DNA of 64,000 nucleotides from Diphasiastrum complanatum (GCA_029204225.1 CM055097.1:32925804-32989803), one strand, 5' to 3'. Numbered from the stretch's first letter, positions 46,301 to 49,032 are shown. The notes: generated by a model from the letters alone, not told the origin. Numbers and translations: made by a program.

Positions 46301-48148
46301 ATGCTCTCAAGTGACTTTGAAATGAATGACCTTGGAGAAGCTCATTATTGTCTGGGTATTCAAATACAAAGGAATAGAGGCAATAGGAAAATTTACATCA
46401 ACCAGCACATGTATTTTCAACATATGTTGACAAAGTATGAAGTGACTAACTTTCGTACTACTCAATAATAGAGTCATTGATGTATCTGATGGTTTGCACT
46501 CGACCTGATATAGCCTATACAATGAGCACTTTGAGCTAGTTTGTGTCAAACCCCGAGATTGTACATTGGAAAGCATTACTCAAAGTCTTGATATATGTTC
46601 ACACCACCAGGGATATGTGCATCTGCTATGGCAATAAAACAAAAGAGGCTAATGTTTTGAAAGGATACACAGATGCAAACTAGGCTGAAGATGCTGATAC
46701 CAGAAGATCAACTTCTGGGTATGTGTTTTTGTTCAACAATGGACCAATATCTTGGAATAGTAGGAGACAAAGCTCAGTTGCCCGAAGCTGAGTATATAGC
46801 TGCTACACATGCGACAAGGGAAGCAGATTGTCTGAGGTAGTTATTATCTGATGTCAACCTACCACAAGAATGTCGATAGTTCTGTACTGTGACAACTTAA
46901 GCTGCATAGCATTAACCTTAAATCCCAAGTTCCATTCAACCACATAGAAATCAAATATCACTATGTCAAGGACAAAGTGTTAAACAAACATTAGGCCAAA
47001 AGTTTGTAAATAGGCCTCATCAAAGTTTTTACTAAAAATAGTAAGGTCTGTAGCTTTCAGTGAGCTAGTGCCTAAAGCTAAGTCACCTATATTTGACTAG
47101 TAGTTGGTTGACTAAGGTGTGGTAGGTAGGGTAGGTGAAGTAGGTAGGGTAGGTGAGGTAGGTGAAGTAGGTGAGAGTGGTAGGTGAGGGTAGGTAGACC
47201 TAGAGAGAGAAAATGAGTGTGTCTATTAAAGGCAGGTTCCAGTGAGTTTATACCACTCAAATTTTTGTACTATCACGTTGCCTCATTAATGAACATGTAC
47301 TTTTTGTCTATCATCAATAAATGCTAGTACCATCTTGTTTCTACAAGTCTCAGATGAAGAATGATTTCTTGAGTACTTTCTAATGTACTGTACATTGAGT
47401 AATAGTACTGTACTTTCATTTAATAGATATGTACCTGTCTAGAAGTTTCTAGGCTCAATCATTTTTCATTTAGCATTTAATGATATGATGTCCTCTTAGT
47501 TCAAGATTCTGTTTCAGACAGTTTTGTACTGAGTTTCTATAGTCTGCGACTTGATAAGAAGTTCAATTTCTAGAACTAGTTTGAGGCAGCCACACCAGTG
47601 AAAAGGCAGGTCTACCTCCAGAATATCCACTTTTGAAAGTTGGCAGTAAACAATGAATTAGGTGCACATCATACATAGTTACCCAGGAACACGTTCCCCT
47701 CTCCTGGGAAAGCTCCCAGGAAAGGTAACAATTTTAGGAACACGTTTCCATTCCTAGGAATGTTCATGTTACCCTAGGAATGTCCCCAAGCATTCCCAAT
47801 GTCGGGAACACATTTCCCTGGCCCTGCAATCACTTGGAGCTTGAGGACATAAGGTCACCTGGGCCTGGAGTATTTGTCAGTGCCAACCATATTACTATAA
47901 TTACTTTGCTTCAGTCTCGCAAGCTATCCAGATTCCATTTTCTTGACGATTTTATCACATATATTGTCAATTTACTAGCTCTTTTGTCATAGTGAATGAA
48001 TTGTACAAGAAGGCAGTATTTTATACAAAGTAGTATAGATGCAATATTTTATTTTCTTGTCTGAATGCAGATTGATTCACTAGCAACAACACGTGATAGT
48101 GAGATGCATGAAGCAACACGCAGAATATTATCTGTTCTCTTAAGGCAG
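2022..48148 (+). CDS. AAA+ ATPase, probably organellar (nine exons, 3' end outside window)
   Basis: This is the only host gene supported. Nine exons joined by GT-AG introns with agreeing phases give about 380 codons, all without stops. Residues 1-33 are basic and Ser/Ala-rich like a mitochondrial presequence. Exon 2 adds a hydrophobic stretch ([19 protein letters not shown]) that could be a membrane anchor. Exon 5 carries a helical, basic region and then the AAA start (LSWDNIAGY). Exons 6-9 give Walker A (GPPGTGKT), the pore-loop region ([10 protein letters not shown]), Walker B (IVFLDEID) and a following helix ending LRQ. Sensor and C-terminal regions are missing, so the gene should continue past 64000 or beyond the retroelement block. 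AAA+ proteins hydrolyse ATP to remodel or unfold proteins. The subfamily is not identified. Introns of 4620, 8690, about 780, 95, 20315, 1950, 176 and 8362 bp hold most of the transposons described below. Confidence 0.85.
2235..4069. other. Intron 1 sequence, no gene recognised
   Basis: AT-rich intron sequence. A GAATCG/TTCGAA-rich patch lies at about 2975-3095 (see findings) and a poly-T run at about 3404-3428. The open frames here have no recognisable protein similarity. Confidence 0.4.
4070..5230 (+). pseudogene. Ty3/gypsy pol remnant (integrase to chromodomain-like end)
   Basis: Reading through many stops and frame changes on the plus strand, one can follow a gypsy integrase: a GHSGVVAT patch like the zinc-binding HHCC region, LPRTRFGY, then [20 protein letters not shown], then a core ending in [14 protein letters not shown]-terminal part near 4900-5060 reads [15 protein letters not shown], like the integrase tail before a chromodomain. 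Integrase normally joins retroelement cDNA to the host DNA. This copy is far too decayed to act. It lies in intron 1 of the AAA gene. Confidence 0.65.
5338..5900 (-). pseudogene. Ty3/gypsy gag zinc knuckle/aspartic protease fragment
   Basis: On the minus strand from about 5896 the frame reads [10 protein letters not shown] (a decayed zinc knuckle end), then [18 protein letters not shown], which is the aspartic protease active site (DSG) of plant gypsy polyproteins. After a break, [17 protein letters not shown] matches the second conserved protease motif (ILGxxW). It has opposite orientation to the integrase remnant on its left, so the two probably come from different insertions. Confidence 0.7.
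6742..6887 (+). CDS. AAA ATPase exon 2 (hydrophobic segment)
   Basis: Acceptor TTTCAG at 6741 and a perfect donor GTAAGT at 6888 bracket 146 bp with one open frame. It encodes [10 protein letters not shown], a short polar stretch, then a roughly 19-residue hydrophobic run ([19 protein letters not shown]) that could span a membrane, and ends at QPVFNESTI in phase 0. Assignment to this gene rests on phase agreement with exon 1 (phase 1) and exon 3 (phase 0) and on its position, not on homology that I can name. Confidence 0.65.
7105..7143. repeat. (CT)n microsatellite
   Basis: An uninterrupted CT run of about 39 bp, 110 bp upstream of a second, longer CT run. It may be the tail of an older LINE insertion, but no LINE 3' hairpin is visible directly in front of it. 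Confidence 0.8.
7144..7316 (+). mobile_element. LINE 3' end with (TC)n tail, plus strand
   Basis: The sequence before 7253 reads TCTTATATGCCTTTTGGCAT, then a short A-rich stretch and ATTAATAAAGC, then (TC)n to about 7315. The same 3' end, on the other strand, occurs at 54925, 58440, 59160 and 62613 and in part at 26936. It is therefore the 3' terminus of one LINE family with a microsatellite tail. Translation of the CT run as poly-(Ser-Leu) is an artefact. Confidence 0.7.
7317..7750 (+). pseudogene. LINE ORF2 linker fragment (between endonuclease and RT)
   Basis: Directly after the (TC)n run the plus strand encodes [16 protein letters not shown], then [19 protein letters not shown], and after a frameshift [20 protein letters not shown]. 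The PPW(Y/F)DDEC...RRKKR pattern is the linker that joins the endonuclease and reverse transcriptase domains in plant and animal LINEs. The fragment is truncated at both ends. Its position immediately after another LINE's (TC)n tail repeats the arrangement seen at 58.4 and 62.6 kb. Confidence 0.6.
7790..8327 (-). pseudogene. Ty1/copia reverse transcriptase fragment
   Basis: The minus strand encodes [27 protein letters not shown] and [14 protein letters not shown], the most conserved block of copia reverse transcriptase. Upstream, with a stop, it reads [16 protein letters not shown] and [16 protein letters not shown]. The catalytic YVDD box is replaced by a degenerate [10 protein letters not shown]. 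The fragment ends abruptly at about 8327, where the first copy of the 1.84-kb duplication begins. Confidence 0.85.
8328..10170 (+). repeat. 1.84-kb near-tandem duplication, copy 1
   Basis: From TGGCTCGTTAGTGTTA to AAGAGGGCAAC this 1843-bp segment is repeated with few differences at 10314-12144. The copies are separated by 143 bp of unrelated sequence. Inside is a decayed retropepsin-like reading ([20 protein letters not shown], 9025-9216) of gypsy type, and a short internal repeat based on ACCCACTTGCCTAGTAA near 9730-9900. No LTR ends (TG...CA), primer site or polypurine tract were seen at the borders. Confidence 0.85.
9025..9216 (+). pseudogene. Gypsy aspartic-protease-like fragment (copy 1)
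   Basis: A 63-codon open stretch reads [35 protein letters not shown] and PWRNK. The [10 protein letters not shown] pattern matches the second conserved motif of gypsy proteases (xxxVLGxxWL). The DTG/DSG active-site part is absent or unreadable. An almost identical fragment lies in copy 2 at 10999-11190. Confidence 0.5.
10314..12144 (+). repeat. 1.84-kb near-tandem duplication, copy 2
   Basis: The second copy of the segment at 8328-10170, 1831 bp, same orientation. Differences are mainly scattered single-base changes and small indels, including loss of a TGTTGCATGCA-like unit near 10525. The high similarity suggests a fairly recent duplication compared with the decayed elements around it. 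Confidence 0.85.
10999..11190 (+). pseudogene. Gypsy aspartic-protease-like fragment (copy 2)
   Basis: The same 63-codon reading as at 9025-9216, with a few substitutions (for example [15 protein letters not shown]). Both copies remain open across the same interval, most simply because the duplication is young rather than because the frame is used. Confidence 0.5.
12370..12705 (+). repeat. Diverged tandem repeat, about 165-bp unit, two copies
   Basis: Two units (about 12373-12535 and 12548-12705) share the order TGCTTCTTATCA / TGCTTCTATCA, then GCCTCAAATT, then TTTCATAATGTAAAT and TTTCTGGTGAC, with many substitutions. No coding capacity is visible. Confidence 0.55.
12850..13720. other. Possible LTR debris, minus-strand TATA, no gene
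   Basis: AT-rich sequence with a TATAAATAG motif on the minus strand near 13230, inside a CTGCTATTTATAGCTGC context that resembles an LTR promoter. No matching second LTR, primer site or coding sequence was found close by. Confidence 0.25.
13765..13860 (+). repeat. 28-base poly-G run after a tRNA-B-box-like sequence
   Basis: Positions 13833-13860 are 28 consecutive G residues. Just before them (13812-13822) is CGAGTTTGAAG, close to the Pol III B box (GTTCGAATC) of tRNA-derived SINEs, in the context GTCACGAGTTTGAA...GCACCGAGG. The poly-G may have grown from the GAGGGG end of an old SINE. The minus-strand poly-proline frame across it is an artefact. Confidence 0.5.
14110..15570. other. Intron 2 right part, possible decayed LTR
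   Basis: No gene is seen. On the minus strand TTGGCATCAGAACATTC (14848-14866) is a plausible decayed Met-tRNA primer site, and a TATAAATAG motif lies on the same strand near 14980, so 14865-15260 could be a worn LTR. No matching partner LTR was found. Confidence 0.25.
15578..15693 (+). CDS. AAA ATPase exon 3
   Basis: Acceptor ATGTCAG at 15577 and donor CAG|GTATGG at 15694 bracket 116 bp. Only one of three frames is open: [20 protein letters not shown], then a Gly-rich turn (SGGGGEE) and MVVRAWD. It starts in phase 0 (matching exon 2) and ends in phase 2. The alternating hydrophobic pattern suggests a beta/alpha N-terminal domain ahead of the AAA module. The 8.7-kb intron before it holds LINE and copia fragments and the 1.84-kb duplication. 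Confidence 0.75.
16476..16596 (+). CDS. AAA ATPase exon 4 (left edge uncertain)
   Basis: The frame encodes [20 protein letters not shown] and then an apolar segment ending [10 protein letters not shown], followed by donor CCT|GTAAGC at 16597 in phase 0. The phase-2 end of exon 3 requires an acceptor at 16472 (giving DSREP) or 16475 (giving DREP). The stronger-looking AG at 16446-16447 would break the frame. The charged start followed by a conserved-looking apolar end suits a linker between the N-terminal domain and the next helical region. Confidence 0.75.
16692..16966 (+). CDS. AAA ATPase exon 5 (helical region and AAA domain start)
   Basis: Acceptor AATGCAG at 16691 and donor AAG|GTGTGC at 16967 bracket 275 bp. 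The product begins [20 protein letters not shown], continues through a basic stretch ([19 protein letters not shown]), and reaches [14 protein letters not shown], the typical lead-in of an AAA+ module. It ends in phase 2, and the split Arg codon is completed by exon 6 after a 20.3-kb intron. Confidence 0.92.
16967..18965. other. Intron 5, decayed coding-like minus-strand segments of unknown origin
   Basis: On the minus strand two diverged copies of an exon-like segment are visible. One near 17842 reads CAG|GTCAATCAAGATG ([15 protein letters not shown]). The other near 18694 reads CAG|GTCAATCCCGATG ([16 protein letters not shown]). Each is followed by an in-frame TAG and an EEED acidic patch. 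Between them (about 18170-18340) lies a readable stretch [20 protein letters not shown]. An acidic tail ([20 protein letters not shown]) lies near 17590-17500. This looks like a worn DNA-transposon or duplicated gene, family not recognised. Confidence 0.3.
18815..18960. repeat. Short tandem duplication, about 70-bp unit
   Basis: TTCAACTTGACAAGGATAAG followed by CAGTAATCAAAACTG and GAATGGCCCCTCTGTC occurs twice in a row (about 18820-18885 and 18896-18958), just before the copia-1 LTR remnant. Confidence 0.7.
18969..19047 (+). repeat. Truncated 5' LTR of copia-1
   Basis: This 79-bp segment (CTTGGGTCTTTACCC ... GCTTTTAGCTTTTCACA) matches the middle of the 3' LTR at 20742-20835. It is joined directly to the gag zinc-knuckle region at about 19048, so the rest of the LTR, the primer site and most of gag have been deleted. 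Confidence 0.75.
19048..20578 (+). pseudogene. Ty1/copia gag-pol with internal deletion (copia-1)
   Basis: Readable domains in order: zinc knuckle [15 protein letters not shown] near 19078; protease WFIDSGAS at 19273-19296, followed by a frameshift; protease tail [20 protein letters not shown]-pre-integrase motif [15 protein letters not shown] at 19671 with CEGC; integrase start [18 protein letters not shown] and [15 protein letters not shown]; then KILNSEKGG at about 20040. At about 20100-20150 the sequence jumps straight to RNase H ([43 protein letters not shown]). The rest of integrase and the whole RT are therefore deleted, so the copy is non-autonomous. A purine-rich tract AGGGGGAG precedes the 3' LTR. 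Confidence 0.9.
20579..21000 (+). repeat. 3' LTR of copia-1
   Basis: It begins TGTTAGGAATTAATG directly after the polypurine tract and ends CAAATTCTGACA (422 bp). A related LTR, cut short at its 3' end, lies at 40732-41060. Immediately to the right is the LTR of a minus-strand gypsy element, so copia-1 appears to have landed in or truncated that LTR. Confidence 0.85.
21001..21424 (-). repeat. 3' LTR of gypsy-1 (minus strand, truncated)
   Basis: The part CCAACCAAGTAGAAACTGAAG ... GTGGAGGAGGG matches 27484-27603, with a further match around TCTTAATTGGAGTG. On the minus strand the LTR would begin TGTTGCGTCC at 21424, directly after a polypurine tract (AAGGGGAGAAGAA, 21425-21437). The U5 side is missing because the copia-1 LTR abuts at 21000. 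Confidence 0.65.
21425..25120 (-). pseudogene. Ty3/gypsy gag-pol, decayed (gypsy-1)
   Basis: On the minus strand from right to left: gag-like sequence (about 25014-24520; [20 protein letters not shown]), unreadable protease, RT with [25 protein letters not shown] and ISIARMDDL (24220-23730), RNase H with [15 protein letters not shown] and [20 protein letters not shown] (23300-22860), integrase zinc region [20 protein letters not shown] (22640-22570), integrase core MDFVVGLPK...[11 protein letters not shown] (22462) and HPESDGQT, and the integrase tail [20 protein letters not shown] (21900). The order protease-RT-RNaseH-integrase is that of Ty3/gypsy. Many stops and frameshifts show that it is inactive. 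Confidence 0.85.
25121..26060. other. Leader side of gypsy-1 and GAATCG-rich segment, no gene
   Basis: A GAATCG/TTCGAA-rich patch lies at about 25218-25440, similar in style to patches at 2975-3095 and 54695-54850. The rest is AT-rich with repeated AAGTACTAACTT-type words near 25740-25800. No coding sequence was recognised. Confidence 0.35.
26079..26312 (-). pseudogene. Acidic C-terminal tail of unknown protein (transposase-like?)
   Basis: A 77-codon minus-strand frame, almost half Asp/Glu/Ser ([20 protein letters not shown]), ends in a short basic segment [13 protein letters not shown]. Tails of this kind close many plant hAT transposases, and a hAT N-terminal exon lies 3.4 kb upstream on the same strand (30124-29690), but no transposase core was found between them. 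It could equally be the end of a captured host gene. A diverged acidic stretch of similar style lies near 17500-17600. Confidence 0.3.
26925..27130 (-). mobile_element. LINE 3' end remnant with (ATT)n tail
   Basis: After (ATT)n the plus strand reads GGTACCCAAAGGTACATAAG and then GGAGCATTGTCCGCATACGGA. The LINE 3' ends at 58440 and 59160 have the same order (GTACATAAGG ... GGAGCACTGTCC). It is a minus-strand LINE reduced to about 200 bp of its 3' region, sitting in the gypsy-1 leader. Confidence 0.6.
27391..27403 (-). other. Primer-binding site of gypsy-1
   Basis: On the minus strand TGGTATCCGAGCC is complementary to the 3' end of a Met-type tRNA. It lies one base from the LTR end ...CTTTACA. 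It fixes the 5' end and orientation of gypsy-1. Confidence 0.65.
27405..27655 (-). repeat. 5' LTR of gypsy-1 (truncated by copia-4)
   Basis: It begins on the plus strand TGTAAAGATTGC (minus-strand LTR end TTTACA) next to the primer site and matches 21001-21310. The U3 side is lost at about 27655, where copia-4 LTR sequence begins. Confidence 0.6.
27656..27830 (-). repeat. Partial 3' LTR of copia-4
   Basis: AAGCATTCTCCAACCAAGAA ... CTCAATAATTTGAGAAATGG matches 31676-31812 with moderate divergence. Both the outer end and the U3 end of this copy are incomplete. Confidence 0.6.
27920..29690 (-). pseudogene. Ty1/copia pol fragment (copia-4): integrase to RT
   Basis: Minus-strand order: GAG-pre-integrase [12 protein letters not shown] (about 29665) with [10 protein letters not shown]; integrase [20 protein letters not shown] and [15 protein letters not shown] (29614-29030); a linker with a repetitive [15 protein letters not shown] tract (28500-28430); then [13 protein letters not shown] motifs [30 protein letters not shown] and RLDKAL, ending abruptly at about 27960. 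In copia the integrase precedes RT, as here. The catalytic YVDD block and RNase H are gone. Stops and frameshifts are frequent. Confidence 0.85.
28430..28500 (-). repeat. 12-bp in-frame repeat coding (R/D)HED units
   Basis: Four to five repeats of a 12-bp unit (consensus CGATCTTCATGT on the plus strand) encode HEDR-like tetrapeptides within the copia-4 linker between integrase and RT. The reading frame is kept, which fits expansion while the protein was still made or shortly before decay. Confidence 0.7.
29690..30150 (-). pseudogene. hAT-type BED zinc-finger exon, joined to copia-4
   Basis: The minus strand has acceptor TTTTGCAG|GTCTGATAC at 30150 and an ATG at 30124 preceded by an in-frame TGA. 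The protein starts [18 protein letters not shown] and contains [20 protein letters not shown], then AHLL and later CPHF. The CxxC-GxF-GxxTRxxxHL pattern is the BED zinc finger found at the N terminus of plant hAT transposases, which binds DNA. An in-frame TGA at 29948-29950 interrupts it. A Ser/Pro/Gly-rich linker follows until about 29690, where copia pol sequence begins with no transposase core. Confidence 0.65.
30429..30447 (+). repeat. Short interstitial telomere-like motif
   Basis: AAAACCCTAAACCCTAAAA contains two units of the plant telomere repeat CCCTAAA, within the hAT 5' intron. Two units can arise by chance or serve as a telo-box promoter element. Confidence 0.4.
30785..30980 (-). 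other. Probable 5'-UTR exon and promoter side of the hAT gene
   Basis: On the minus strand TTTTAG|GTAAGT at 30785/30784 is a perfect donor, and the acceptor at 30151 would remove a 634-bp intron ahead of the BED exon. A 19-bp perfect inverted repeat (arms 30923-30941 and 30958-30976, 16-nt loop) lies at the outer end and may be part of the transposon end or a fold-back insertion. Confidence 0.45.
30981..31593 (-). other. Leader of copia-4, no clear gag
   Basis: Sequence between the copia-4 primer site and the hAT insertion. It has a minus-strand frame (31355-31110) with no recognisable motif. The gag and protease of copia-4 are not visible here, so they were probably lost when the hAT sequence was joined in. 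Confidence 0.35.
31594..31605 (-). other. Primer-binding site of copia-4
   Basis: The minus strand reads TGGTATCACAGC, one base different from the initiator-Met-tRNA complement TGGTATCAGAGC, directly after the LTR end ...CATAACA. Confidence 0.65.
31606..32000 (-). repeat. 5' LTR of copia-4 (outer border approximate)
   Basis: It starts on the plus strand TGTTATGAACTTAATC next to the primer site. The segment 31676-31812 matches the partial 3' LTR at 27660-27800. A TATA-like CTATTTATAC lies near 31821. I could not fix the outer TG end; sequence to about 32250 may still belong to it. Confidence 0.55.
32471..33483 (+). repeat. Left LTR of copia-5
   Basis: 1013 bp, TG...CA, with TATAAATAG at 32811-32819 as a likely U3 promoter box. 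Contains a 24-bp perfect palindrome at 32636-32659 (left half CCCCCATGCACA). The primer site starts two bases after its end, at 33485. Confidence 0.75.
32811..32819 (+). promoter_or_regulatory. TATA box of the copia-5 left LTR
   Basis: TATAAATAG in the LTR about 340 bp from its start. The inverted right arm keeps the complementary box (CTATTTATA at 35123-35131), so two promoters may face each other across gag. Confidence 0.55.
33485..33496 (+). other. Primer-binding site of copia-5
   Basis: TGGTATCAGAGC, the perfect complement of the plant initiator-Met-tRNA 3' end used by most copia elements. A second, one-mismatch site (TGGTATCAAAGC) lies at 33557, preceded by a CAACAA context that mimics an LTR end. 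Confidence 0.8.
34211..34981 (+). pseudogene. Ty1/copia gag (UBN2-like) of copia-5
   Basis: The ATG at 34211 gives [20 protein letters not shown] followed by [11 protein letters not shown], then an in-frame TAG at 34304, then [13 protein letters not shown] and a 216-codon open frame with [34 protein letters not shown] and [11 protein letters not shown]. This is the capsid domain of copia gag, which packages the element RNA. A Lys-rich linker follows, and the frame runs into the inverted LTR arm at about 34934, so the zinc knuckle is missing. Apart from the one stop, the frame is well kept compared with its neighbours. The same gag type, more decayed, is in copia-2 (49.7-51.9 kb). Confidence 0.9.
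34934..35372 (-). repeat. Inverted right LTR arm of copia-5
   Basis: The reverse complement of 32471-33009 with substitutions and an internal deletion of about 100 bp that removes the palindrome. The junction with gag shows short shared sequence (AGCGCCCTC), consistent with a template switch. Confidence 0.8.
35378..37026. other. Intron 5 right part, unrecognised repeats
   Basis: Contains two open frames of 97-131 codons on opposite strands at 36446-36885, Ser/Asp-rich, with no motif I can name. 35900-36360 has the look of a worn LTR (for example AACACTTTATTCAGATC near 36233), but no partner was found. No host exon was identified before 37282. Confidence 0.3.
37282..37406 (+). CDS. AAA ATPase exon 6 (to first half of Walker A)
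   Basis: Acceptor TTGTTCAG at 37281 and donor CCAG|GTGCTT at 37407 bracket 125 bp encoding [20 protein letters not shown] and then [22 protein letters not shown] continues the AAA N-terminal helix from exon 5 in the correct phase, which ties the two sides of the 20.3-kb intron together. The intron cuts Walker A after GPP, inside the second Gly codon. Confidence 0.95.
37555..37833. mobile_element. AACCGTGG-rich fold-back element with CATAG end (hAT-like)
   Basis: 279 bp from CATAGAATTAATGAACCG to GAACCGTGGGTACGATG. The ends are inverted copies (AACCGTGGG / CCCACGGTT), and the interior repeats GAACCGT and CACGGTTC in both directions around an (ATTA)n core. The flanks GATCGTTT and GTTTGTTT agree at 6 of 8 positions, a plausible worn 8-bp target duplication as made by hAT transposases. 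It lies in intron 6 of the AAA gene. A 739-bp relative is at 50328. Confidence 0.65.
37834..39356. other. Remainder of intron 6, no gene recognised
   Basis: Ordinary AT-rich intron sequence between exons 6 and 7. No retroelement protein motifs were seen. Confidence 0.4.
39357..39400 (+). CDS. AAA ATPase exon 7 (micro-exon, second half of Walker A)
   Basis: A 44-bp exon between acceptor TTTCAG and donor GCT|GTAAGT. It encodes [15 protein letters not shown] and completes Walker A (Lys and Thr of GKT bind the phosphates of ATP). Phase 1 in and phase 0 out both match the neighbouring exons. Confidence 0.95.
39577..39708 (+). CDS. AAA ATPase exon 8 (pore loop to Walker B)
   Basis: Acceptor GGTACAG and donor GAG|GTAATG bracket 132 bp (44 codons, phase 0 at both ends). 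It encodes [20 protein letters not shown], then [20 protein letters not shown], then FLDE. KYYGE is the AAA pore-loop/second-helix motif, and IVFLDE is Walker B with the catalytic Glu as the last residue before an 8.4-kb intron. Confidence 0.95.
39709..40731. other. Intron 8 left part, no gene recognised
   Basis: A mixed sequence. Near 40138-40160 TAGTGTAGTGGGAAAATCTG resembles a Pol III A box of an old SINE, but no B box could be matched to it. No protein motifs were seen. Confidence 0.35.
40732..41060 (+). repeat. Truncated solo LTR of the copia-1 family
   Basis: TGTTAGGAATTAATG ... TTCTCCTATAATCT matches the first 329 bp of the copia-1 3' LTR (20579-20920), including the GCTTTTAGCTTTTCACATAG region in slightly changed form. 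The last 90 bp are missing and no internal region follows. Confidence 0.85.
41150..41480. repeat. GC-rich block of GACCGCATT/GCGGCCATTT repeats
   Basis: Short words (GACCGCATTAGG, GAGACCGCATT, GCGGCCATTTGA, GGCACTTCCGACCATTT) recur irregularly between 41220 and 41385, followed by GTCAATGACGGGC/ATCAACGACGGGC pairs. GC content is clearly above the surroundings. No protein was recognised on either strand. Confidence 0.6.
41479..41520. repeat. (TA)n-(GT)n microsatellite
   Basis: A run of TATATATATAATATATATAT followed by about nine GT units. Confidence 0.9.
41765..41835 (+). mobile_element. Candidate tRNA-derived SINE remnant
   Basis: TGGTTGAGCTCGTTGAG (41771-41787) resembles a Pol III A box, and GGTTCGAGTCT (41807-41817) is a near-perfect B box at tRNA-like spacing. 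The pair looks like the head of a plant Au-type SINE. A complete 3' part was not defined. Confidence 0.4.
41928..43546 (-). pseudogene. Ty3/gypsy gag and protease fragment (gypsy-2)
   Basis: The minus strand from about 43546: an N-terminal coiled region ([20 protein letters not shown]), capsid segment [20 protein letters not shown] and [20 protein letters not shown], then after a frameshift [20 protein letters not shown], basic linker, zinc knuckle [14 protein letters not shown], and after a stop the protease with [16 protein letters not shown] and [19 protein letters not shown]. The active site reads DDG instead of DSG/DTG. Everything after the protease (RT, RNase H, integrase) is absent: the sequence ends at about 41928. 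Confidence 0.85.
43560..44539 (-). other. Leader of gypsy-2
   Basis: Non-coding leader between primer site and gag, with irregular internal repeats of words such as AAAAATCTGG, CTGATCTG and CAAAAACTC. Confidence 0.5.
44540..44557 (-). other. Primer-binding site of gypsy-2
   Basis: The minus strand reads TGGTATCAGAGCCATCTC directly after an LTR end ...CTCTAACA(T). It places the gypsy-2 leader at 43560-44540 and its 5' LTR to the right. Confidence 0.75.
44559..44890 (-). repeat. 5' LTR of gypsy-2 (outer end approximate)
   Basis: Begins on the plus strand TGTTAGAGATCTAAACACC next to the primer site. It is GC-rich compared with the surroundings and is cut at about 44890, where copia-3 begins. 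Confidence 0.5.
44890..47070 (+). pseudogene. Ty1/copia pol, decayed (copia-3)
   Basis: Plus-strand order: protease tail [20 protein letters not shown] (from about 44975), GAG-pre-integrase [12 protein letters not shown] (45218), [14 protein letters not shown], integrase [13 protein letters not shown] and [20 protein letters not shown] (45560-45730), a gap, [20 protein letters not shown] and [13 protein letters not shown] (46000-46140), [18 protein letters not shown], RNase H region [12 protein letters not shown] (46499), [24 protein letters not shown] and ATREADCL (46660-46840). The protease active site and 5' LTR are missing, and stops and frameshifts abound. Confidence 0.85.
47110..47205 (+). 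repeat. GGTAGGTGA-type minisatellite
   Basis: Irregular repeats of GTAGGTGAG / GGGTAGGTGAAGTAGGTA in a purine-rich stretch between the end of copia-3 and a possible LTR. Confidence 0.75.
47650..47830. repeat. Cluster of GGAACACGTTCC repeats
   Basis: GGAACACGTTCCC, GGAACACGTTTCC and GGGAACACATTTCC occur within 150 bp together with CCTGGGAA/TTCCTAGG half-palindromes and GTTACC/GGTAAC borders. It could be a small fold-back element. Origin unknown. Confidence 0.4.
48071..48148 (+). CDS. AAA ATPase exon 9 (after Walker B)
   Basis: Acceptor AATGCAG and donor CAG|GTAGGG bracket 78 bp (26 codons, phase 0). It encodes [20 protein letters not shown] and then SVLLRQ, the usual sequence directly after Walker B (DEID...). 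The next expected exon, normally starting with a short DGF/DG segment and then sensor 1, was not found in the remaining 15.8 kb, which is retroelement sequence. Confidence 0.95.
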
Positions 48149-48778
48149 GTAGGGTGTCGAAACTTTGTGTTCCAAATAGTCAGCTCTTGAAGATGGTTAA
48201 ATAAGATGATTCAGCTTTTCAGAAAAACAATTTGATGGAATGTTTTGGAATCAATGCACGAGGCTTCTGATTGTTGAATAACCTAGAATGTGACTCTTAC
48301 TTTTCATTTGTTGGTTGAACATTTGGACATCTAGAATGTTAAGTAGCAATGAGAACCAGTCTCATATTCGGACTTCAATGGTGATGATTGGCAATGTATT
48401 CTCTGAAATTGCTGTCACTTCCTTGCTCTGATGTACTTGAGCTTTGTTGCATCTGCTGGAGATAGTGCTGAGCTACATGTTATGAAACAATGATTTTGCT
48501 GTAACAGAAATAGCGCAAAGAGTTTGAAGTAAGTAGTGTATTTACCACTGGTTTTTGCAGCAGAAAATTACAACTAAAGACCATCTACAATAGATTGAAT
48601 AGCATGCTTATCTACTCTTAATCCTTCAGTATTTTCTTATGCTAGGTAGCTGAAACTAGCACTCTGAGACCTACAATATGCTTCACTCAACTTTCACATT
48701 CTTTTGCCTATCTCCCAGGAGAGTCTTTCATATACGGTGCATGATTATGTTTCTGGAAATGTCTAGAATTGGAGAGTC
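48149..48778. other. Start of intron 9, no gene recognised
   Basis: Ordinary AT-rich intron sequence after exon 9. No further AAA exon is readable here. Confidence 0.4.
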
Positions 48779-49020
48779 TGTTAGAATTAACATTTTATTG
48801 TTATTAGGTTAATCGAACTTTACCAAATTTAGAGACTACTATTAGTCATTAGCTTTTCCAATTCAGTCACAGATAGTGCTGGAGAGTGACTTTCTACTAT
48901 TGTATTGTGGTTTTGATTATGAGATCAATACAATTGAACTCTTCTCTTGATGTTTGGTGTGTGTGAGTGCTAACAAGGTTTGATCACTCTTGCTCAGGAA
49001 TTAAGAACATAATTCCAACA
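48779..49020 (+). repeat. 5' LTR of copia-2 (internally deleted)
   Basis: TGTTAGAATTAACATTTTATTG ... AACATAATTCCAACA. Compared with the 3' LTR at 54471 it lacks about 115 bp after GGTTAATC. The LTR is related to the copia-1 LTR (both start TGTTAG(G)AATTAA). Confidence 0.8.
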
Positions 49021-49032
49021 TGGTATCAGAGC
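49021..49032 (+). other. Primer-binding site of copia-2
   Basis: TGGTATCAGAGC directly after the LTR end, matching the initiator-Met-tRNA complement. Confidence 0.85.
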
